Shown in pieces: positions 1 through 7,603 of a stretch of 28,759 bases of DNA. The stretch is from Clostridiales bacterium. GTDB lineage: Bacteria > Bacillota > Clostridia > Oscillospirales > Butyricicoccaceae. A model generated the notes under the pieces. The model was given only the letters and a program-made list of their open reading frames with translations. It was not told the DNA's origin and did not search any database. The position numbers and the translations under genes are program-made. The stretch is from contig DYCA01000019.1 of NCBI GenBank assembly GCA_019418305.1, positions 1-28,759 of the forward strand, read 5' to 3'. Numbering within the stretch: the first letter of the stretch is position 1; each line of letters starts with the position of its first letter.

Positions 1-47
1 TTTCCCACCCTGCCCCGTGTATTTGACACGCCGCCCCGCCCTGTCGC

Positions 48-76
48 TTGACGGATGTGAAAACACATGCTATCAT
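48..76 (+). promoter_or_regulatory. Sigma-A type promoter of the GNAT gene
   Basis: TTGACG at 48-53 and TATCAT at 71-76 are separated by exactly 17 bases, and a TGC just before the -10 makes an extended -10. Transcription would start near 83, so the in-frame ATG at 67 lies inside the promoter and cannot be the start; this supports the start at 109. Confidence 0.7.
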
Positions 77-108
77 CAGGGCAGCAAGGGATACAGGAGG
101 TGCGCGGC

Positions 109-750
109 ATGCGAAAAGCCCGGCAGGAGGACCGCGCGGCGCTGGCCGCGCTGATGTTTGACCAGTTTTACGAAAAACAGGAATTGCAGCAGCAGTTTTC
201 CGGCATTGACCCGGAAACCGCCCGAAAAATCGGTCCGACCGTTCTCAGCCTTGGACAAAACTACTTTTTCTCCCGCGGGGATGTATTCGTATGCGATGCA
301 CCGGACGGCTCACTGGCTGGCGCGCTCGTCGGCGCAGACCCGCGCCGCCTGTCCCGCTTCGGCCCTATTGGGCAGTTTTTCTATGCTCTGCGTCACAGCC
401 GCGTACTGCGAGACATCCCCAATTCTCTGCTTACGCAAATTATGCGCAACAGCCGTCCGGTTTTGGCGGTACACAGCGCAAACTGGTACAAGCGCTATTG
501 CGGCCGACCGTATTATATCGCGCAGTTTGCGGTGGCAAAGCCCTACCGCGGTACCGGCATTGCGCGAGAGCTGCTGGAAGGTGCTATTGAGCACGCCGCC
601 GCGCAGGGCTATCCGGCAATTGCGCTCGAGACACTGTCGCGCGAAAACGTGCCGATGTATCTTCACTTCGGCTTCAAGCTCAAGCAAGTATACACCTGCG
701 GAGAATTCACCGAATACCGGCTTCTGCTGCCGCTGCTTTCGCCACTTTGA
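109..750 (+). CDS. GNAT-family N-acetyltransferase
   Basis: Predicted acetyl-CoA-dependent N-acetyltransferase of 213 aa; the substrate cannot be told from sequence. The GNAT core is in the C-terminal half: a beta strand (YIAQFAVAKPYRG) followed by the acetyl-CoA loop YRGTGIA and a helix (ARELLEGAIEHAAAQGY), then LETLSRENVPMYLHFGFKL, the usual 'N..-Y...GF' segment that closes the fold. The N-terminal half (about 100 aa) is less typical. The start at 109 follows AGGAGG (95-100) by 8 bases; an in-frame ATG at 67 is rejected because it lies in the promoter -10 region. It is a single-gene transcription unit on the opposite strand to its neighbours, ending in a hairpin terminator shared with the convergent aminotransferase gene. 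Family is confident, substrate unknown. Confidence 0.85.
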   Translation: MRKARQEDRAALAALMFDQFYEKQELQQQFSGIDPETARKIGPTVLSLGQNYFFSRGDVFVCDAPDGSLAGALVGADPRRLSRFGPIGQFFYALRHSRVLRDIPNSLLTQIMRNSRPVLAVHSANWYKRYCGRPYYIAQFAVAKPYRGTGIARELLEGAIEHAAAQGYPAIALETLSRENVPMYLHFGFKLKQVYTCGEFTEYRLLLPLLSPL

Positions 751-756
751 TACAAC

Positions 757-784
757 AAAAGGACGTGCTTTTGCACGTCCTTTT
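757..784. terminator. Bidirectional intrinsic terminator between convergent genes
   Basis: GGACGTGC (761-768), loop TTTT, GCACGTCC (773-780), flanked by AAAA on the left and TTTT on the right, so a U-tract follows the hairpin on both strands. It lies 7 bases after the GNAT stop and 14 bases beyond the aminotransferase stop, and probably serves both. Confidence 0.85.
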
Positions 785-797
785 GATATGGTTCATT

Positions 798-1997
798 TTA
801 CGCGTTCTTGATGAACTCCTCCAGCCGGTCAAGGCCCTTGTCAATCTCCGCCAGCGAGGTCGCATAGCTCCAGCGGACAAAGCCCGGCGCAGCAAACGCA
901 GTGCACGGCACGGTCGCAACCAAGCCCTTTTCAAGGAAGAGCTGCGCAAAATCCTCCGCACTCTCGATTTTTCTGCCGTACATGGTCTTGCCAAGGAAGT
1001 TCTTCATGTTCATCATAACATAGAACGCGCCCTGCGGCTTGATGCAGGAAACACCTTCGATGCGGTTCATGCGCTCAACCAAATGGTCGCGGCGCGCCTC
1101 GAACGCCTTCTTCATCACCTGCATATCCTCCTGCGGACCCTTGAGCGCCACAATCGCTGCATACTGCGAAATGGTCGAGGGGGCAGAAGTCGAATGGCTC
1201 AGATAATTGCTCATCACGCGCGCGAGTTCCGGGTTGGAAGCGCTGTAACCGATGCGCCAGCCGGTCATCGCGTAGCTCTTGGATACGCCGTTGACGATGA
1301 TGGTGCGGTTCTTCACATCCTCATTCAGCGATGCGAAGGAGACAAACTCAATGTCGTCATAGACCAGATTGCAGTAGATTTCATCCGCGATAACATAGAT
1401 GTTCTTGCGGCAGCAGACCTCCGCAATCGTTTCCAGCTCCTCGCGGGTATAAACCATGCCCGTCGGATTGCAGGGCGAGTTGAGCATAAACACCTTGGTT
1501 TTGTCCGTAATAGCCGCTTCCAGCTGCGCCGCGGTAATCTTGAAATCCTGCTCTTCTTCCGCCGTCACAATCACCGGCACCGCGCCCGCCTGCTGTACCA
1601 TTTCCGAATAGCTGACCCAGTAGGGCGCCGCGATGACGACCTCATCGCCCGGGTTGCACAGCGTCATCAGCGCGATATAAACCGAGTGCTTCGCGCCCGA
1701 AGCTACGACAATCTGCTTCGGCTCATAGTCCAGACCGAAATCTGCCTTCAGTCGGTAGCACGCTGCCTCGCGCAGCTCCATCAGGCCGGCTGCCGGTGTA
1801 TAGCGGGTCTGGTTGTTCTCAATCGCTTCGATACCTGCCTGCTTGATGTGCTCCGGAGTCGGAAAATCCGGCTCGCCCGCGCCAAAGCCGACCACATCCT
1901 TGCCTTCTGCCTTCATCTGCTTGAACAGCGAGTCGATGACAAGCGTCGTCGATGCCTGTACCCCCGCCGCGATTCTGGAAATCGGTTTCAATGCCAC
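798..1997 (-). CDS. Pyridoxal-phosphate aspartate-type aminotransferase (class I/II)
   Basis: PLP-dependent transaminase of 399 aa, fold-type I, subgroup I-gamma as in Bacillus/Thermus AspC, probably interconverting aspartate and oxaloacetate with glutamate/2-oxoglutarate in the cytosol. Visible landmarks: FGAGEPDFPTPEHI near residue 38, RYTPAAGLMELREA, the NSPCNPTG motif with the cofactor-contacting Asn177, ADEIY with Asp205 and Tyr208, and the Schiff-base lysine Lys240 in NGVSKSYAMTGWRIGY. The C-terminal substrate arginine is probably the one in APGFVRWSYA. Length is normal. The start is GTG, 9 bases after GGGAG; no better in-frame ATG exists. It has its own promoter and shares a terminator with the convergent GNAT gene. 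Substrate could also include other amino acids (aromatic or prephenate-type), since the subgroup is mixed. Confidence 0.9.
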   Translation of the reverse strand: MALKPISRIAAGVQASTTLVIDSLFKQMKAEGKDVVGFGAGEPDFPTPEHIKQAGIEAIENNQTRYTPAAGLMELREAACYRLKADFGLDYEPKQIVVASGAKHSVYIALMTLCNPGDEVVIAAPYWVSYSEMVQQAGAVPVIVTAEEEQDFKITAAQLEAAITDKTKVFMLNSPCNPTGMVYTREELETIAEVCCRKNIYVIADEIYCNLVYDDIEFVSFASLNEDVKNRTIIVNGVSKSYAMTGWRIGYSASNPELARVMSNYLSHSTSAPSTISQYAAIVALKGPQEDMQVMKKAFEARRDHLVERMNRIEGVSCIKPQGAFYVMMNMKNFLGKTMYGRKIESAEDFAQLFLEKGLVATVPCTAFAAPGFVRWSYATSLAEIDKGLDRLEEFIKNA

Positions 1998-2032
1998 TGC
2001 TCAGCACTCCCTTTTCGTCTCTCTATGGTTTT

Positions 2033-2061
2033 ATTATATGCCTGCCGGTTTATTTTTGCAA
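2033..2061 (-). promoter_or_regulatory. Sigma-A type promoter of the aminotransferase gene
   Basis: On the minus strand TTGCAA (2061-2056), a 17-base spacer and a perfect TATAAT (2038-2033), 36 bases upstream of the GTG start. Confidence 0.75.
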
Positions 2062-2096
2062 GTCCGCGCCTGCAAAACTGCAAAACAGAAGAATAG

Positions 2097-2122
2097 AAAA
2101 AACCGCCGGTTTGGGCGGTTTT
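2097..2122 (-). terminator. Intrinsic terminator ending the long minus-strand operon
   Basis: Read on the minus strand: AAAACCGCC (2122-2114), short loop, GGCGGTTTT (2107-2099) running into a tract of six T. It lies 12 bases past the thiN stop and ends the operon that begins near 19.8 kb. It sits just upstream of the aminotransferase promoter, isolating that gene. Confidence 0.85.
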
Positions 2123-2134
2123 GGTGTGGATATT

Positions 2135-2797
2135 TCACAAAGCGCGGTCAAAGTCGCGCGAAAAGACGACGAGCGCACGCCCGTCCCGGATTTCAACTGT
2201 AACAACCTCGTTTGCCGCAGCCTCGTTGGAAATGGTGATCATGCCCGCGCGCGTGATCGTTGCGTCACGCAGCGGGTATTTTGCATTTTCAATCGTCACG
2301 CCATGCAGCACAGCATCCAGCGGCACAATGGAGAAATAGCGGTACGCCGCCGGCATTTTGAATTTCCGGCAGCCGCCCTCATGCAAAACGATGCGGTTTT
2401 GCCGATCGAGCACGGTCAGATGCCCGCCCATGGCATATGCTTCTTCCAGCAGCGACAGGTTGGCCAGCATGTGGTCGATGCGTCCGCCGGTCGCACAGAC
2501 GAGCGTCGCCTCGGTGCAGCCGCGGCGAAACACCTCACGCAGACAGCCCTGCGTATCCGTGTCATCCTTTTCCGGTTTCAGGCGAATGACCTCCGCACCC
2601 TCGATCTCCGGCATGGAATCGCAGTCTGAAATCATAAAATCCGGATGCAGTCCAAGCGCGCGCGCATGGCGCAGACCGCCGTCCGCACAGGCAATGAGCG
2701 CATCCGGGTGCTCGGCCAGAAACGCGCGGATGTAACCATATTCGGTTTCAGGCGCGGCTGCAAAAATCAGCGCGTGCCGCCCTTGGAAATCTCCCAT
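2135..2797 (-). CDS. thiN: Thiamine pyrophosphokinase
   Basis: Transfers pyrophosphate from ATP to thiamine to give thiamine diphosphate in the cytosol. The 220 aa show the family signatures in order: ACADGGLRHA near residue 37, MISDCDS near 55, KPEKDDTDTQ near 74 (the acidic ATP/Mg site), GGRIDHMLANL near 105, and SNEAAANEV near 192. This is the B. subtilis YloS/ThiN type rather than the ThiK type. The ATG at 2797 lies 30 bases inside the end of rsgA, so the two are translationally coupled; AAGGA sits 9 bases upstream. It is the last gene of the operon, as in the Bacillus ylo cluster, but rpe, which usually separates rsgA and thiN, is absent. No thiamine riboswitch is seen nearby. Confidence 0.92.
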   Translation of the reverse strand: MGDFQGRHALIFAAAPETEYGYIRAFLAEHPDALIACADGGLRHARALGLHPDFMISDCDSMPEIEGAEVIRLKPEKDDTDTQGCLREVFRRGCTEATLVCATGGRIDHMLANLSLLEEAYAMGGHLTVLDRQNRIVLHEGGCRKFKMPAAYRYFSIVPLDAVLHGVTIENAKYPLRDATITRAGMITISNEAAANEVVTVEIRDGRALVVFSRDFDRAL

Positions 2798-3666
2798 TGC
2801 TTCAAATCCTTTACGCTGTCGTACAGCTTCACATAGCTTTCATGGCGGCTTCTGGCAATTTCCCCTGCTTCGACCGCTGCCAGCACCGCGCAGCCCTTTT
2901 CTTTTACATGGGCGCAGCCGGTAAACTGACATTGACCCAGATAGGGTGCAAACTCAGGAAACGCATATTGCAGATCCTCCGCCAGCACCAGATCCATCTG
3001 CTCGGTTTCAAACGAGGAAAAGCCGGGGGTATCCGCAATATACCCGCCGCCCGCAATCGGGTGCAGCTCGACGTGCCGCGTGGTATGCTTGCCGCGTCCG
3101 ATGCGGTCGGAAATCGCGCCGACCGCCGCACCGAACTGCGGGTCGATGCGGTTCAGCACGCTTGACTTGCCCACGCCAGAATTGCCCGCGAAGGCAGTCA
3201 CCCGCCCACGCAAACGCTCTTTGAGCGCGTCGATACCATCGCCGGTCAGTGCGCTGACGCGCAGCACATCAATGCCGCTTTTCTGATAGGTTTCAAACAG
3301 CTCGTCTCCCGGATTTTCGTCCGTTTTATTGATGACCACCAATGCGCCGATCTCCTTGTGCACCGCAATCGCCGTCACCTTGTCAATCAAAAACGGGTCG
3401 GTCACAGGCGGCGCGGCCGAGGCGACTGCCACCAGCAGGTCAAGATTGGCCACCGCGGGCCGCACCAGACTGTTTTTGCGCGGCGCAATGTCGAGCAGAT
3501 AGCCCGTACCGTCCTCCGGCTGAATTTCGAGCGTCACGCGGTCTCCCACGATGGGCTTGCCCACCGTTTTCCGAAAGCGCCCGCGCGCCTTGCACTCAAT
3601 CAGGCCTTCGGCGGTGTCCACATAGTAGAACCCGCCGATGCCTTTGAGAATGATCCCTTCGATCAA
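2767..3666 (-). CDS. rsgA: Ribosome small-subunit biogenesis GTPase RsgA
   Basis: Circularly permuted GTPase (YjeQ/CpgA family, 299 aa) that acts in late 30S maturation. An N-terminal OB-fold (about residues 1-65) precedes the permuted G domain: G4 NKTD at 113-116, then the P-loop GNSGVGKSS at 161-169 and G3 DTPG at 212-215. The C-terminal zinc knuckle is Cys246, Cys251, His253, Cys259. The start is taken as TTG at 3666, nine bases after GGGAGG and 14 bases after the prkC stop. A longer open frame to 3741 would run back into prkC and has no ribosome site. The gene overlaps thiN by 31 bases. In B. subtilis CpgA is a substrate of PrkC and PrpC, encoded directly upstream here too. Confidence 0.93.
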   Translation of the reverse strand: MIEGIILKGIGGFYYVDTAEGLIECKARGRFRKTVGKPIVGDRVTLEIQPEDGTGYLLDIAPRKNSLVRPAVANLDLLVAVASAAPPVTDPFLIDKVTAIAVHKEIGALVVINKTDENPGDELFETYQKSGIDVLRVSALTGDGIDALKERLRGRVTAFAGNSGVGKSSVLNRIDPQFGAAVGAISDRIGRGKHTTRHVELHPIAGGGYIADTPGFSSFETEQMDLVLAEDLQYAFPEFAPYLGQCQFTGCAHVKEKGCAVLAAVEAGEIARSRHESYVKLYDSVKDLKQWEISKGGTR

Positions 3667-3682
3667 ACCTTCGCCCCTCCCG

Positions 3683-5740
3683 TCAGCTGAACGTATAGGT
3701 CTGCGAGCTGGATACACCGTCCACGCTGACCGTAACCTCATGCTGTCCGGGCGTGCTGGTCAACGGTACTGAAATGCTGCCCAGACTGGTCTCATGCGTC
3801 TCGTCATACTGCACCACGCCATCCACCGAAATGACCACATGAGCCATATCCGTATTATCCGGCAGCGTCACCGGGACGGTTGCAGAACCGGTGGTCGGTG
3901 TGGTCGGCTCCTGCGTGCTGCCGCCATTGCCGCCGCTGCTCTCACCGCCGGTATCCGGCTTTTCTTCCTGATCCGAATCATCCGGTGTGGTGGGCTGCTC
4001 GCTCTTACCCTTGGAAATCTGAATGTTGACCGCGGTTCCTTGGCTGACCTCCGTGTCCTTGCTCACCGACTGCCAGACAACCGTACCAACGGACGCGGAG
4101 CTTTCCACCTGATCAACCGATCCGAGCACCAGTCCCTTATCCGTCAGCGCCTTCTCCGCAGCGCTCTGCGACAGGCCATACAGATTGGGCACCGTGGCCT
4201 TCTTCTCTTCCTTGCCCTTGCTCAGGTAGATGGTCAGCGTCGCGCCTTTTTCCAGTTCTTCTCCAGCAGCGGGATCGGTGCGGGTGATTTTGCCCGCTTC
4301 GACCTCATCACTGTATTCCTCCTGCGTCTGATAGCTGACGCCATGCTCGTCCAACATGGTCTGTGCATATTCCAGCGTGCGGCCCTTGAAGTCAATGATC
4401 TTATACGTGTCGCTGACATTATCGCCGCCCGCAGATACGGTCAGCGTGATAATCGCGCCTTTTGTAACCTTGGTTCCCGGTTCAGGGTCCTGTTCCAGAA
4501 TCTCACCGACCGGCCGATCGGATTCCTGCCGTTCCGCGGCCTCCTGAATGGTAAACTGACCGGTATAAGTCGAATCAGCCATCACGTCGTCGATTGTCTG
4601 CCCGACAAGCGACGGCACCGTCAGCTTTTCCTCGCCATTGCCGCCCGTGGCAATCAACAGACCGACCACTACCAGTGCAATCACCGCCACGACTGCCACC
4701 GCGATGCCCGCGGCCAGTCCCGGCCGCTCAGCCAAGCGCTCAAAAAAGCCTTCCGGCTCACGCACCGCTGTGGCGGTCTCACGCCGCTGCGCAGCCGCGT
4801 GCGCCGCTTGTTCCTGCGCGGCTGTACGGCGTGCCGCACGCTGCACGTCGCGGCCGATGACCTGTGTTTCACCCGCTTCGTCATCCGTATAGGCATAGCC
4901 GAACCGCGTCTGTGCATCGTTCTTGAGCTGCTCCAAATCCGCGTACAGCGCTTCCGCCGAAGCATATCGCTTGTTGATGTTCGCGCACATGGCGTGCATC
5001 ACAATCTCATCTAGGCCCTTGGGGATGCCGGGCATAAGCTCACTCGGCGTGAGCGGTACAGCGTTCAGGTGCTGCATGACAACCTGCAGGGCCGTTTCGC
5101 CCTCGAACGGCAGCTTGCCGGTGAGCATTTCGTACATCACAACGCCCAGCGAGTAAATGTCCGTCCGGTAGTCAATCTTGGAGCCTTTCGCCTGCTCGGG
5201 CGAGATATAATGCACCGATCCGATAGCCTCCTGTACCACGCGGGTTTCCTGCGTGGTTGCAAAGGACGCAATGCCGAAGTCGGTCAGCTTTGCCGTGCCG
5301 TCGCGCAGAATAATAACGTTCTGCGGCTTAATGTCCTGATGGATGATGCCGCGGGAGTGCGCGTGTATGAGCGCACGGCAGATCTGCTCTGCAAAGAATA
5401 CGGCCTCCTGCCAGTTCAAATGGCCCTTTTTCTGCAAATATTCCTTGAGGGTGATGCCCTCAATCAGTTCCATAACGATATAATCCGTGCCGTTTTCGCT
5501 GCCAACATCATATACCGACACGATGTTATGATGGCTGAGCTTGGCGACCGCCTGCGATTCAATCGAGAATCGCTTACGGATATCCGGGTCCTTGGCATAT
5601 TCGTCCTTGAGAATTTTGACGGCGACATAGCGGTTGAGCACATGGCAGCGCGCACGATAAACGACCGCCATGCCGCCCACGCCGACCACATCAATGATCT
5701 CATACCGGCCGCCGAGCAATTTGCCGATATATTTATCCAT
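3683..5740 (-). CDS. prkC: PASTA-domain serine/threonine protein kinase
   Basis: Membrane Ser/Thr kinase (685 aa) of the PrkC/Stk1 family, which senses cell-wall muropeptides or lipid II outside the cell and phosphorylates cytosolic proteins. Kinase domain about 12-275: glycine loop GVGGMA (20-25), Lys42, Glu61, catalytic loop HQD at 134-136 with Lys138 and Asn141, DFG at 154-156, GSVHYISPEQ activation segment. A basic, Ala-rich juxtamembrane linker follows, then one membrane segment (about 341-366) and three PASTA repeats (about 373-440, 444-512, 515-580). A Ser/Thr/Pro-rich linker and an extra beta-rich domain (about 615-685) end the protein. The catalytic loop has Gln135 where most family members have Arg, making it a non-RD kinase. 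The ATG lies 6 bases after the prpC stop; GGAGG is 11 bases upstream inside prpC. Pairing with prpC is universal in Firmicutes. Confidence 0.95.
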   Translation of the reverse strand: MDKYIGKLLGGRYEIIDVVGVGGMAVVYRARCHVLNRYVAVKILKDEYAKDPDIRKRFSIESQAVAKLSHHNIVSVYDVGSENGTDYIVMELIEGITLKEYLQKKGHLNWQEAVFFAEQICRALIHAHSRGIIHQDIKPQNVIILRDGTAKLTDFGIASFATTQETRVVQEAIGSVHYISPEQAKGSKIDYRTDIYSLGVVMYEMLTGKLPFEGETALQVVMQHLNAVPLTPSELMPGIPKGLDEIVMHAMCANINKRYASAEALYADLEQLKNDAQTRFGYAYTDDEAGETQVIGRDVQRAARRTAAQEQAAHAAAQRRETATAVREPEGFFERLAERPGLAAGIAVAVVAVIALVVVGLLIATGGNGEEKLTVPSLVGQTIDDVMADSTYTGQFTIQEAAERQESDRPVGEILEQDPEPGTKVTKGAIITLTVSAGGDNVSDTYKIIDFKGRTLEYAQTMLDEHGVSYQTQEEYSDEVEAGKITRTDPAAGEELEKGATLTIYLSKGKEEKKATVPNLYGLSQSAAEKALTDKGLVLGSVDQVESSASVGTVVWQSVSKDTEVSQGTAVNIQISKGKSEQPTTPDDSDQEEKPDTGGESSGGNGGSTQEPTTPTTGSATVPVTLPDNTDMAHVVISVDGVVQYDETHETSLGSISVPLTSTPGQHEVTVSVDGVSSSQTYTFS

Positions 5741-5746
5741 AGGGGG

Positions 5747-6499
5747 TTACGCCTCCTCTTCCGCGCCGCGGGTGAACAGCGCAACCGTGATATTATCGCG
5801 GCCGCCGCCCTCCAGCGCGAGGGTCAGCAGCGCATCGCCCGCCAGCGCGAGCGTTTTGGCATCTTTCAGTGTCTGCGCGATTTTGTCGTCCTCGACCATG
5901 CCGGTCAACCCGTCCGAGCAAAGCAGCAGAATCTCGCCCGGCGCGAGCCGTGCTTCAAACAGATCGCCGTCCACGTCCGGCTCCACGCCGACCGCACGGG
6001 TGATCAGATTTTTTTGCGGGTGCGTGCGGGCATCCGCTTCGGTGATGCGGCCCTGACGGCGCATCTCCTCGACATAGGAGTGATCCTCGGTCAGCTGGTG
6101 CAGACGTGTACCGTCGAATAAGTAGGCGCGGCTGTCCCCGACATTCAGGATGGTCGCCTCTTCGCCCTGTACCAGCGCCGCAACCAGCGTGGTACCCATG
6201 CCGCGAAATTCGGGCTGCCGTCCGGCAAGCGAAAACACCGTGTCATTGGCTTGCACCAGCGCATATGACAGCAGTGTTTGCCTTTTTTGCGCATCCAACG
6301 CATCATTCAACGCACTGCGTGCCGCCTCCATGAACGACTGCGCGGCAAAGCGGCTGGCCACGTTGCCCGCGTTCGCGCCGCCCATACCGTCGCACACGAC
6401 AAGCAGCACGGTCTGGTTATCCTCCCGCGCTTCGATTTGATAGATATCCTGATTGGTCGGGCGCACACGGCCTCTGTCCGTCAAGCCAAACCATTCCAT
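5747..6499 (-). CDS. prpC: PP2C-family serine/threonine phosphatase
   Basis: Mn/Mg-dependent phosphatase (250 aa, normal length) that reverses PrkC phosphorylation and dephosphorylates its targets. All PP2C metal-site motifs are present: GRVRPTNQD (Asp18), VVCDGMGG (Asp37-Gly41), GMGTTLVA, LNVGDSRAYL, LTEDHS, NLITRAVG, LLCSDGLTGMV and GGGRDNITVALF. There is no membrane segment, so it is cytosolic. The ATG follows GGAGG by 7 bases. It lies directly upstream of prkC with 6 bases between the genes, in the standard prpC-prkC order. Between rlmN and this gene are 69 bases containing two small inverted repeats, the widest gap in this half of the operon. Confidence 0.95.
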   Translation of the reverse strand: MEWFGLTDRGRVRPTNQDIYQIEAREDNQTVLLVVCDGMGGANAGNVASRFAAQSFMEAARSALNDALDAQKRQTLLSYALVQANDTVFSLAGRQPEFRGMGTTLVAALVQGEEATILNVGDSRAYLFDGTRLHQLTEDHSYVEEMRRQGRITEADARTHPQKNLITRAVGVEPDVDGDLFEARLAPGEILLLCSDGLTGMVEDDKIAQTLKDAKTLALAGDALLTLALEGGGRDNITVALFTRGAEEEA

Positions 6500-6534
6500 A
6501 GGAACACCTCCAGTGTCTTGTAAGGATGATATCT

Positions 6535-6566
6535 CCCGTTCGGGTATCCGGTTTTGATAAAACCGG
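6535..6566. repeat. Two adjacent small inverted repeats between rlmN and prpC
   Basis: CCGGTTTT (6548-6555), loop GAT, AAAACCGG (6559-6566) begins 2 bases past the rlmN stop codon; CCCG-TT-CGGG (6535-6544) follows. Neither is followed by a T-run on the minus strand, so they look more like an RNA-stability or attenuating hairpin than an intrinsic terminator. Confidence 0.45.
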
Positions 6567-6568
6567 GC

Positions 6569-7603
6569 TTAACTCTGCTGTTTTTGCAGTTCTCTGCGGC
6601 GCAGCTGGCCGCAGGCGGCATCAATGTCCGGGCCAAGCCGACGGCGCACGGTCGCGGTCACGCCGCGCTTTTCCAGCGCCTGCTGAAAACGGCGCACTGC
6701 CTCGGGCCGCGAAGGCCGCAGCGGGCTTTCCGCCACCTCGTTGAGCGGAATGAGATTGACGTGCGCGGGCCTGCCGCGCAGGAGCGCAGCCAGCTTTTCC
6801 GCTTGCCATGGGCGGTCAGTCTTATCACGCGCCATCATGTACTCGTAGGAAATACGCCGCCCGGTCGTGTCAAAGTAGTATCGACAGGCACGCATCAGCC
6901 GCTCGACCGGATACGCGTCGTTCACCGGCATGATAGACGAGCGCGTCTCGTCGTCCGGTGCGTGCAGCGACACCGATAAGGTTATCTGCAATTTTTCTCC
7001 CGCCAGCTTCTCTATTTTATCAGCAATTCCGCTTGTTGACAAGGAAATATGCCGCTGTCCGATATTGATGCCCTCGGGACAGCTGACCAGATGCAGAAAT
7101 TTGAGCACGTTATCGTAGTTATCGAGCGGCTCACCCGTGCCCATCAGCACAATGTTGGATACCGTCTCACCGCTGTCCTTCTGCATAAACAACACTTCAT
7201 CGAGGATTTCTCCTGCGGACAGATGTCGCTTGAGTCCGTTTAATCCAGAAGCGCAGAACTTGCACCCCATCCGGCAGCCGACCTGCGTGGATACGCAGAC
7301 CGACACGCCATGCTCGTAGTGCATCAAAACAGACTCGACGCAGTCGCCATCCCGCAGCCGCCACAGGTATTTGACCGTACCGTCCACCTGACTGACCTGC
7401 TTGCGCGCCACCTGCGGCACAGTCAGCACAAAGCGTTCGGCAAGCCGCGCGCGCAGGTCTTTGGACAGGTTGGACATCTCTTCAAAGGACTCTACCCCTT
7501 GGTGGAGCCATTTGAAGATCTGTCCCGCGCGGAAAGGTTTTTCGCCCATCTGGGCAAGCTCGGCTTTCAGTTCTTCGATTGTCAGGGACTTGATTTCTGT
7601 CAT
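6569..7603 (-). CDS. rlmN: Dual-specificity 23S rRNA / tRNA adenine-C2 methyltransferase RlmN
   Basis: Radical-SAM methyltransferase (344 aa) that methylates C2 of A2503 in 23S rRNA and A37 of some tRNAs. The [4Fe-4S]-binding cysteines are Cys110, Cys114 and Cys117 (GCRMGCKFC). Cys103 in SVCVSTQVGC is the conserved cysteine preceding the cluster in the family, and the C-terminal Cys331 in DIDAACGQL is the methyl-carrying cysteine that separates RlmN from non-methylating relatives. MGTGEPLDNYDNV is the SAM-binding segment. The start is the ATG at 7603, which overlaps the rsmB stop (ATGA); an upstream extension to 7696 lies wholly within rsmB and is rejected. Order rsmB-rlmN-prpC-prkC matches the Bacillus ylo cluster. 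Confidence 0.95.
   Translation of the reverse strand: MTEIKSLTIEELKAELAQMGEKPFRAGQIFKWLHQGVESFEEMSNLSKDLRARLAERFVLTVPQVARKQVSQVDGTVKYLWRLRDGDCVESVLMHYEHGVSVCVSTQVGCRMGCKFCASGLNGLKRHLSAGEILDEVLFMQKDSGETVSNIVLMGTGEPLDNYDNVLKFLHLVSCPEGINIGQRHISLSTSGIADKIEKLAGEKLQITLSVSLHAPDDETRSSIMPVNDAYPVERLMRACRYYFDTTGRRISYEYMMARDKTDRPWQAEKLAALLRGRPAHVNLIPLNEVAESPLRPSRPEAVRRFQQALEKRGVTATVRRRLGPDIDAACGQLRRRELQKQQS

Noticed and set aside
16..30. Small CGTGT/ACACG inverted repeat at the window start
   Set aside because: Only 5 bp, no T-tract, and directly next to the GNAT promoter; too weak to call a terminator.
747..2096. A 449-codon plus-strand open frame antisense to the aminotransferase
   Set aside because: It starts inside the GNAT gene's end, runs through the bidirectional terminator, and has shadow-frame composition with no ribosome site.
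2097..2134. A thiamine (TPP) riboswitch near thiN
   Set aside because: No conserved TPP-aptamer segments were seen; thiN is the last gene of the operon and only a simple terminator hairpin follows.
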